Below, piece by piece: positions 56,184 through 64,000 of a stretch of DNA of 64,000 bases. Below the pieces are notes generated by a model. That model was not told the DNA's origin. It saw only the letters and a program-made list of their open reading frames with translations, and did not search any database. Numbering within the stretch: the stretch's first letter is position 1; each line of letters starts with the position of its first letter. Source of the DNA: Tanypteryx hageni (Eukaryota > Arthropoda > Insecta > Odonata > Petaluridae); the NCBI GenBank assembly GCA_028673005.1, contig CM054113.1:68863850-68927849 (forward strand). Direction: 5' to 3'. The position numbers were made by a program, and so were the translations under genes.

Positions 56184-56960
56184 GCTATCACTTTACCTCA
56201 TCTTCTACATTAAAATGAGCATAAATGCCAAGGATGGCGAAATACATAAAAATGACCGATTTGAGCGGCAACCAGAGACAAACCTTACCGGTTTAGCCTG
56301 TTGCGACACCAATGCCCGCTTGCGTGTTCGTGATAGACATACAAAATACCTCAACGGAAATGGTTGTGAAAAACGTCAAAAAGACCGAGTTTTTCCGTTA
56401 ATCGTCAACTAATGGAAGAGAAGTGACGCTAAGAAAAACAATGCTATGTTTTACTTTAACGGTTAATGGTTTCCTGGGAAGTAAAAAAAAAGAAAAAAAC
56501 ATCACTTAAGTTTAAACTTAACTTCAGCTTTAAAAAAATCAGATCTCGATCTAACCGCGCAATCTCCAGAATTCTAACGCGAAACTACGTCTCCAAAAAA
56601 CCTTAGACGAAATACCAAAAAAATATATATACAACGCAACGAGAACTTTCCGTTTGACGTCGCACGCAAACCGTTAGGCCGTAAAAAAGTACATTCATTG
56701 TCATGAGCGCATCGACGAAATAAAAACTGAAAATACTCGCGCGTACTTCTGCGATAACATCTCCCTCTCCACCATCGACTGTGAACACGGTTCTTTCGTT
56801 ATCACGGATGGGTATCACGAAAACCTTCCCCCTTCTTCCTCCGCACCCTCTATAGCGAGACATCGAAGTGCTGGGGCACGTCCCTTACTCCGCGCCCTCC
56901 TATGCAAGCATCATCTCTACTGGGCCCGACATCTAGCCACCTGCACCAACGAAAATGGTT
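56184..56960. other. No supported gene
   Basis: AT-rich, then GC-richer approaching the GA repeat. No feature could be confirmed. Confidence 0.45.
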
Positions 56961-56971
56961 TAATATGCGAA

Positions 56972-56973
56972 AG

Positions 56974-57025
<52 letters not shown>

Positions 57026-57068
57026 AAGAGAGAGAGAGAAAGAGAGAGAGAGAAAGAGAGAGAGAGAA

Positions 57069-57113
<45 letters not shown>

Positions 57114-57156
57114 AGAGAGAGAAAGAGAGAGAGAGAAAGAGAGAGAGAGAGAAAAA
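56972..57156. repeat. (GA)n array with 14-bp higher-order unit
   Basis: A (GA)n run becomes a regular array of AAAGAGAGAGAGAG units. The AAA interruptions fall 14 bp apart at 57011, 57025 and 57039 and continue with minor variation. It opens Arg/Glu frames on the plus strand and Ser/Leu frames on the minus strand, which are artefacts. Confidence 0.95.
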
Positions 57157-57174
57157 AAGGTCACGAGTTCTCTC

Positions 57175-57300
57175 TCTTCTCCTCCCTCACCCCCGCCTAC
57201 ACCCACACCCAAGATACAAACACACACGCACACATATAACCAGTCACACACGCATGCGCATTCCCAAACCCACACACATCCACCCGCTACACGTGGACAG
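57175..57300. repeat. (CA)-rich region
   Basis: ACACCCACACCC, ACACACACGCACACAT and similar blocks follow the GA array. CACACGCATGCGCATTCC at 57247-57264 contains an NRF1-like half palindrome. Confidence 0.75.
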
Positions 57301-57359
57301 TCCACGCAGATCCCTTACTCCACACCCACATGAGGGCAACGAGATGGGGTAAAAAAATA

Positions 57360-58298
57360 ACAAATGCGCGCGGCGCTGACTGATTGATGTCGCCGAGACG
57401 ACGACGAGGACGGCCGAAAGGAAAATTACGACCGGAAACGCACAAAACGAGACGCGAGAAACAAAAGAAAGCGGCGGCGGAAAAAAAAAACGAAATTTTT
57501 TAAGCGGAGCCGCGTACGAATTCCCACCTCCGCGCGTTTCGCGCCGCCGAATAAAGATGTCAGTACGCGCGTTAATTTCGCCCCGCGCCGGAACGACCCG
57601 GACGGCGCTAGAGTCGCTCTTTAAAAAAAAAGAGAAGAGATTGAGAGGGGATAACAATGAGGGAGGGGGGGCTGAAGGAGCGAGCAGAAGAACGAGTGAG
57701 GTAATGCACATTCTTTTTTTTCACCATCTTGTTTTTGCCTTTTGTTTTCAATGCGGCCGCGGCCCTCTTTCGGAGACCACCCAAGACGCTCAAAGTTCCA
57801 ACCCTCTCCCGCCAAACCACCACCCCCCTCCTCCTCACCCCCAGACATACGCGTTCGGGCGTTACAAAAGCGGTACTAAAAATCGGCTGTGTGCGCAACG
57901 ACTCCGCGAAGGGCTTTTTGAGCGTTAATAATGATCGCGGAGAGTCTCTCTCTCTCTCGAAGTTCCGCTCGCGGCTTCGCATTTTCCCTTCCGATTCGTG
58001 TTTGTTTTGCGGGGGTTCCGTGGATCACGCTAGCTAGATCAGCCGACGGTTAATAGGAGGAGAACAGGAGAGAGAGAGTGGAGGGTGAGTGAGGAGAATA
58101 GAGAAGGCGTTGAACCTAAGAGAGAGAAATGCGAGCGGAATGCGAGCAGGTGGAACGGCTGCGGTTATCGCTACTCATCTCGCGGAGAAATTGGAAGAGG
58201 GATTCGTACTATTTGTTATAATTTCCAACTGTTGAAGAGTGTGAGCGAACGAGATTAGCACCACTCCCCACTGGAGCATTAACACCTCCTGAAGCGCG
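57360..58298 (+). promoter_or_regulatory. CpG-rich promoter-like block
   Basis: The densest CpG region of the window (for example CGCGCGGCGC, GCGCCGCCG, CGCCCCGCGCCGG at 57360-57610), continuing with weaker enrichment to about 58030. A GA-rich leader (58060-58100) follows. Immediately after lies a well-placed ATG with a donor site (58299-58320). This suggests a plus-strand promoter and 5' UTR, but no TATA box or known core element is needed or visible. Confidence 0.4.
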
Positions 58299-58320
58299 AT
58301 GGCTGAAGATTTACGAAGAG
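58299..58320 (+). CDS. Candidate first coding exon (MAEDLRR)
   Basis: ATG at 58299 lies in the context GCGCGATGG and reads MAEDLRR plus one base, then meets a 5' splice site AGAG|GTAGGC at 58321. Short first exons that stop soon after the ATG are common downstream of CpG-rich promoters. The rest of the gene would lie beyond the hAT element at 58420 and is not recognised in this window. It cannot be distinguished from a chance ATG without transcript data. Confidence 0.28.
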
Positions 58321-58411
58321 GTAGGCATCCAAAGGTGTAATTTCACCTCTTTCGGAATTTGATTCTGAGGAAACGCCAGGCAACAAATAGGTTAAAAAAC
58401 AGGATTGCTGA
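58321..58411. other. Possible first-intron start
   Basis: AT-rich DNA between the candidate first exon and the hAT element. Confidence 0.3.
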
Positions 58412-58419
58412 CATATAAG

Positions 58420-59183
58420 TAGGGTATGGATTTTTCGGGTTTAAAAAAATTCATTCGGAGGGTAAATATCAGGTTTTATTATTTTCCTTTTCATTCGGGT
58501 TAAAATCGGGTATAAATAAGTTACACATTTTTCGAGGTTTTAAAAAAAGTTCAATATCGGGTAATTTTCGGGTTTTACTATTTTTTAAATCAGATAAAAT
58601 GATTGTTAAATAAAAATCGTTTAAAAATTTACAAGTTTCATCAACAATAATAACTTTTTACTATACCTTAAGTAAGTTTGAGAGTGTGATATCTTGTGTT
58701 AAACGCCTCCAGGTGGAGGGATCACCTCGCAGGTTGCACAAACATCTTGCTTCCTGTTCAACTTATTTTGAAAACAACAGGTATTAGTGAAATACTTTTT
58801 CTTTCGTAGTGTTTCCAACTAATAGACACTCGGGCTCTTTTTTCCTTATCCTAAAAAAGATCTAACAGTGACTAGCTAAGGCGCATCCTTGACTATTCGT
58901 GGCGCGAGCAAACCAAGTTCAGACTGTGTTACAAAGTAAGCTTACGAATAAATGGTTTACAAAGAGAATAAACGGACTGATCACGAACATCTCGGACTGC
59001 ACTCAAGTGTTGAGGTGCCTACAAGCGCCGGAATATAAATTCTGTGACCAAATCCAAAAAAAAAAAAATAAAGAAAACTAATAATTTCGGGTTTTTTCGA
59101 GTTTTATCCGAAATTTAAAAAAGGCAATCGGAGAGTAAAAATCTAATAATAATCGGATAAAACCCAACCCAACCCATACCCTA
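58420..59183. mobile_element. 764-bp hAT element with perfect 8-bp duplication
   Basis: Starts TAGGGTATGGATTTTTCGGG. The inverse of the right end reads TAGGGTATGGGTTGGGTTGG. Perfect octamers CATATAAG flank it at 58412-58419 and 59184-59191. Inner sequence near both ends repeats TCGGGTTTTA-type motifs (58430-58580 and 59085-59165). The largest internal frame (58899-59081, 60 codons) does not resemble a hAT transposase, so the element is non-autonomous or decayed inside. TAGGGTATGG ends are unusual relative to the CAG-type ends of the other hAT elements here, marking a separate family. Confidence 0.9.
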
Positions 59184-59191
59184 CATATAAG

Positions 59192-61500
59192 CTTCTGATA
59201 ACTATGAAATGTGCATTTATGTTCAAATGAATAGAGATTTTTTATTAAAATCTCACTTCAGTCAGAAAGTAGGTTTCCATACACGGTGAAAAGTTATTTA
59301 CCATTAAACAGTACGAAAGGGAGCGAACAGTTTCCTGAAGCGTTTCCTTCGAGGCTCACTAAAGTTTTGCATTAACATTTGACACACGCAAATATATAAT
59401 TTCATTTATTTGTATAAGATATGTAATGTTGTATCATAAAACACAAAGACAAACACATTTAAATGGCAGATTAGTGAATTAAATTATGTGTGCAACTGAT
59501 CGAAAAAACTTGAAAAAATATACTGTGCGCGCATGGTTTGATTTGCCACGGAAATGGAAGTTTTAATGGAACGCCTCCATGGACCAAAATAGCGCATAAC
59601 GACCGCGCAGTCCTAAAAATTTTCAAGTTTAAACTCAGCCATTTGATTTCAAAACTGCTATTTCGAACTAATAGGCAATAACGACAAACGGGCTCCACCC
59701 CAAGACTTAAAGGAAACTTTAATGGCTGAGGCACTTCTATCTGGAAATTTGCAGGGCATCGACACAATGCTTTCCTTCCGGGTAAATTGCTTCCTTTTGT
59801 AGCGTGCTGGCGTGCACTTAAGAAATTCGAAATGCACGCATACGAAGTTCTCGTAAAAAGTTTCAACGGAAAAACAGATCAGTGGCTGTGAATGTGTTAA
59901 GTGACACCGTTAGTCACCAAATATTTAGGTAGAAAGTAACTTGAAATGACCACGAGGAGCGACAAGAATTTAAGGTCCTCATTCTCTTTGGCGATAACAG
60001 TTCAATTTTCGTCACACTGGAAGTTTGACAGTCTTTGCAGCAAGTCTGAGGAGGTTTTTTAATCGCAACCGAAAAAGTGCTTGAGCTTCATAATCGGCTT
60101 TGCTGACTTAATTATATATAATAATATAATTAAAACGGAAAATGAACACGAAAATGTCTAAGACACGCATAGAATAACTTGTACCAGTTATTACAGGAAA
60201 GCAAGGAACCAATTAAAAAAAATCTTATTAATTTTTTAAGTCACCATGTCCATTACTATGGACATTGTTACGTTAATTTAAAAACTTTTGACGCATACTG
60301 TACGCACAATAATGGAGGAAAAAGATTGTAGTGTGTGGCCTATGACCTAAATATTTGGTAAAGAAATCACTGAAGCATGTATTCAGAATTATTGAGCTTC
60401 AATTAGTCTTCCAATACAATTCATCTAACAAACTTGGATACCACAGCATATCTTCCTCTATAAATTAATTTATATGAGAAATGCGGAAAATCTTTGAATT
60501 TCCATAACTGCAAATTCTACAATTGTTATTTAAACGTTTAGAATATGAAGATGATGTCAGCGAAACACACAAAAAAAGCGAATCCACTTTTAAGAAGAGC
60601 CATATTAGAATTATAAATAAGAAATAAAAATATTTGATATTCCCGCAAGGGAAACATTTCGAGATATTTTGGTACGCGGCGCCTTTTTTGCGAATAAAAC
60701 TATCACATATGGTTACAAAACTCTAAATTTCATGCGTGAAATTTTAGTAACGCGACGGACCAAAACTTTACGGTTACTATTAATCGCGAATACATTAGAA
60801 TGGGTAAAAAAGACTAGTGATCCGCGAGATGAATAAGGGCGAATTTTGTGACTCACATACCTTTTAGGAGCTACATTATGACGTAATGAAACACTTTCGG
60901 GTTTAGGCAATAATGAAATGCAAGAGGCGTAGAAAGTCGGACCTTGGCGACAAAAGAGAAGGAAAAAACACACTTAACCCATTGTTCAGGCCGTGCCGAG
61001 TGAGAGGTCGGCATTTCCCTCTCTCTCGACTGCATGACTGAGTAGATGGGCGTGAAATGTACGGTTTGTGCACGTCTCCAGAAACAACACTGGCTCTTTT
61101 TGTCGACCTTCAGCTCTCACAAAATCCCGCGAAAATCTCGGTCGCGGGAGATTGAATTATGTATTTTTTCATAATCGGGCCATACGGCGACGATTTTATT
61201 TTATCCATTTCATTTCAAGTATCACCCGTTTCACACCGAGGAGAGCAAACTCTTCGGTCGCGCAAACACCGCCACCGCAGTCCGTGATATACATTAAAAC
61301 ATTTTTTTTTAACATTTCGCGGTTTTATTCCGTAAGCTCGAAGAAAAAAATGTTCACCAGGTGCTGAGTTTGAAAAAATCACTTAAAACAATTCCCGGCA
61401 AGGCACTTAACCGACAAAATAAAACAGCAGAACCTTATCGCGAAACACCAAAAGGAATTTTTGAATTATCCTTCTCTCTCTGAAGGCTTGAGGCCAAAAC
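59192..61500. other. No supported gene
   Basis: AT-rich DNA. An 8-bp perfect hairpin with a 4-nt loop (ATGTCCAT/ATGGACAT) is at 60246-60265. A 131-codon minus-strand frame at 59471-59866 has no ATG-proximal or splice support that I can find. Confidence 0.45.
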
Positions 61501-61790
61501 ATGAAAAAGTCGGGCGTGGGCGAGAAAGGGAGATGGAGAGAGATGGAGAGAGAGAGAGAGGTCTTCAGGTTATACCGAATGTAGAGGGTAAGGGGAGTGG
61601 GAGAGAGAGAGAGGGGGAGGGTAGTATGCGAGTGGGAGGGGCGGGTGAGTCGGTGGGTGGAAAGGCGCATGGAAAGAGGCGGGAGGAGGAGGAACTAGAG
61701 GCTTGAAGTGACGGAGATAGGACGAGAGGCAGACGCGTAGGTGGAGAGAGAGCAGTGGTAGGGACAGAGAGGGAGATTAGGGTATGAGTG
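61501..61790. repeat. Purine-rich low-complexity tract
   Basis: GAGAGAGAGGGGGAGGG and GGGAGGAGGAGG-type DNA including a (GA)n run at about 61547-61560. Open frames are compositional. Confidence 0.75.
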
Positions 61791-62360
61791 AGATGGAAAC
61801 GGTATTCACCATTTCTCACAAGAAGAGGTCTCCCTTCTAGAAAGAAGCCACCCGCAGACAACGACCAACAGACCTGCCGCCGCAAACTCCAGACCTCTCT
61901 CTCTCTCTCCCCGGCCCAAAAAACCACTCCCACAGGCCAACCCACCACCCTTCTCTTCCCAACCCGCTACCCTCATTCTCTCACACACTCCCCAAACGAA
62001 GCCGCATCGCCTTGAGAGACACTGCAGACGACGGTCCTCCGCATCAATACATTTGACAGTGCCAAGAAGAGGTCCGCGAGGGAAAAAAACCACGCCGTGC
62101 CACACCCCCTCTTGCTCCCTTTCTCTCTTTACTACACCCATATTCCTTCACGCTACCTCAATGCCACGCGTGAAACTTGGCAACGTCGGAGCCCTCATAC
62201 CACCACCATCACAAGAGATCCTCATACTTCCCAGGGCATTCCATCTCTCCTTTCTCCCCAAGACTCTCCCCTACTCACTCACACACACGTTCACTCCACT
62301 CACGCGAGCAAAACGAAGGCGAGAATGAGGAGTCTTTCTCCTTCTCTTGAGGAGTGAGAG
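61791..62360. repeat. C-rich/pyrimidine-rich low-complexity region
   Basis: CTCTCTCTCCCC, CCCACCACCCTTCTC and CTCACTCACACAC-type DNA on the plus strand, so the purine strand switches at about 61790-61880. Overlapping frames up to 127 codons are not credible genes. Confidence 0.65.
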
Positions 62361-64000
62361 AGTATTTGGCTACTCCCCTCATTCTAACTCATCCACTACC
62401 CGAGTCAGCCGCCTCTGTTGCCTAATTACCCTATTAGGACGAACTTATTATTTTCCTCCAGTCAACTTGGCCACGCAGCTCGTTTTCGAAGGGCGGCAGA
62501 AAATCGTTCGGTAGCGTTAAATACACCCATATTTTCACGAGAAGGATGATCCGCGTTCTTTATTTTTTAAATTTCCAAATATGATAACGCAGTCTTCGGC
62601 AGTCCTATGGGTTACCATAAGGCGCTTTCAAATGCGCTCAAACGAGGTGAAGTGACGCGCTTGCAAAAAATAACTAAGGATTTATTTTTGGCAAATACAA
62701 TGCGGCAATTTTGTCTTCCGCCGTGGAAGTAATGGCTTTTTATTTTGGAAATCTAGCCTTCTCGCACGATTGCTCGTAAAGCACAAGTGAACAGCAAATA
62801 CTTGAAACCCACCCGTCCTAATTCCTTGTGCGAACTAAAAGAAGAAATTCTCAAACAAAACATCCAAAAACAAATGACTCGATTGCTCATGTCTCTCTGA
62901 CGCCCGCTAATACTTTCACACTGGGAGATCAAATAGCAGGATGAGATAGGAAGACGTGAGACGATGTTGAATGATACAATATTTGACAAAGGGATTGTTC
63001 TCGAGGGCAAATGTTTCATTTGGTAGCAAACACAGGGCGAGGGGAAACGACTTTCGCGGTTGGATTTACCGACAGGAAATCAGAAATCTATTTCTATTGC
63101 TTTTGATTCCATTCCCGCAAGAAACAAAAAAATCACACTCTTAAGAGTGTCTGCATCCTTAACAACAGGCTACAGAACGCAAAAATTAAATATGTAGAAA
63201 TTATAATGGAAAAATTATATATTTTATCACTATAACTTGTGTAGGCTCGGGAGATTTCAACGCTCTATCAACACTCGAGGAAAAAAATTTGCTCGAGGAG
63301 GCTATCCAAAAGCGATGCATGCATTCGAAATTTTGCAAGGCTGCCGATTCCGTAAATTAAATACATTTTCGCGGGAAAATATAATATATCTTTCTACAGC
63401 AACGCACGAAATGTCCGCCATGATCGAATAAACATATTTTTAAGTAACACGGTAGAGGTCGCGGCGTAAAGCCGTCGAAAATGTGATAGATGCTGCATGA
63501 CCCAAAATTTACATTGCGTCAGAAAAGGTAACTGCCCAGAGGGAAACCGATCGTAAGTTGTTAGTTAAAACAGGGTCTCCCAAAATACGACCCTCATTAC
63601 CTCTTCAATTTTTTAAAGATAAGTATCTAACAATAATAAAAGGCTACTTCTGTCCCTTTGTGTCTCCCTCTGTCACGCTATAAAAATGCGAATAACCCGA
63701 TAATGGAACGAGATTCATTTTTGATATTTGGCAGGAATGATCGACTCACATATTGTAAAATGATGATTAAAAGAAATCTCGAAAAAAGTACTAGGTTCGA
63801 CTCCAAGGTAGGCATTTCCATTTCCCATATGATAACATGTAAAAATCGACTTTTTTGACTTGCAGGCTTTTATTCTTTTTGAGATCTAAATTAGAAAGAA
63901 TTCACCTATGATCTTCGGATCTAGCCCATTTTAAAGAAAAACTATGAAGTTTCTTATTCTGTTCATCTATTCCCGCCTACAGTTCGAAATTCCTCATGTT
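62361..64000. other. No supported gene
   Basis: Mostly AT-rich DNA to the end of the window. A perfect 16-bp palindrome (ACACTCTTAAGAGTGT) is at 63135-63150. Frames of 60-90 codons lack support. Confidence 0.5.

Noticed and set aside
56850..57333. Frames of 143-151 codons on both strands
   Set aside because: Products of the GA array and the CA-rich region. No unique protein sequence.
59155..59185. Telomere-like AACCCAACCC repeats
   Set aside because: Only about three imperfect units, and they are the right end of the hAT element at 58420-59183.
1..64000. Bacterial-type features, CRISPR arrays, viral genes
   Set aside because: No operons, Shine-Dalgarno sites, regularly spaced direct repeats with unique spacers, or viral protein patterns were seen. 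The sequence has eukaryotic character throughout.

Overview
This is a window of eukaryotic nuclear DNA, most likely from an arthropod and probably an insect. The evidence is a low gene density, many short non-autonomous DNA transposons (hAT, piggyBac-like and pogo-like), tRNA-derived SINEs read on either strand, and very abundant microsatellites. CpG is not depleted, which suits a weakly methylated invertebrate genome. There are no operons, ribosome binding sites, CRISPR arrays, rRNA genes or intact tRNA genes that I can support. The species cannot be named from this sequence. One run of 500 unknown bases (42164-42663) marks an assembly gap.

Layout. 1-6 kb: a SINE, a piggyBac-like MITE with TTAA ends and the first copy of a small MITE family whose other copies are near 8.4 and 30.7 kb. 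6.2 kb: a candidate Ser-rich coding exon on the minus strand. 6.8-12.4 kb: purine-rich low-complexity DNA including a 15-bp minisatellite. 13.7-14.05 kb: a degenerate 22-bp tandem repeat. 14.7-23.6 kb: mostly plain AT-rich DNA with a 147-bp hAT MITE, a near-perfect 61-nt hairpin and a SINE. 23.6-24.3 kb: a CpG-rich, promoter-like block. 26.9-29 kb: a retroelement tail and two candidate plus-strand exons. 30.6-35.05 kb: a dense transposon cluster with a MITE, a large inverted repeat, a pogo-like element carrying a broken transposase end, and a hAT element. 37.2-38.5 kb: a very long G-rich tandem array. 39.1 kb: another hAT MITE. 44.8 and 47.4 kb: retroelement-tail motifs. 45.9-47.06 kb: a long pyrimidine-rich tract. 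50.8-51.8 kb: a pogo-like MITE and a short coding-like frame. 56.9-58.4 kb: GA/CA repeats, then a CpG-rich block with a candidate first exon. 58.4-59.2 kb: a hAT element with perfect target-site duplications. The rest holds no gene I can support.

Genes. No complete protein-coding gene is visible. The best coding evidence is a few single exons or gene starts flanked by good splice signals. They do not join into a recognisable product, so the window is best read as intergenic and intronic DNA of large, intron-rich genes, heavily populated by mobile elements. Most long open frames (the largest about 527 codons, 37051-38634 minus) are products of purine/pyrimidine tandem repeats and are not genes.

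Most unusual signals: five or six dispersed copies of a hammerhead-ribozyme-like motif (CTGAWGA, stem, GAA, then often a palindrome); a 2-kb inverted repeat whose arms each contain a tandem duplication, with one arm lying inside a pogo-like element; a degenerate 22-bp satellite; and several MITEs with intact 8-bp or TTAA duplications.
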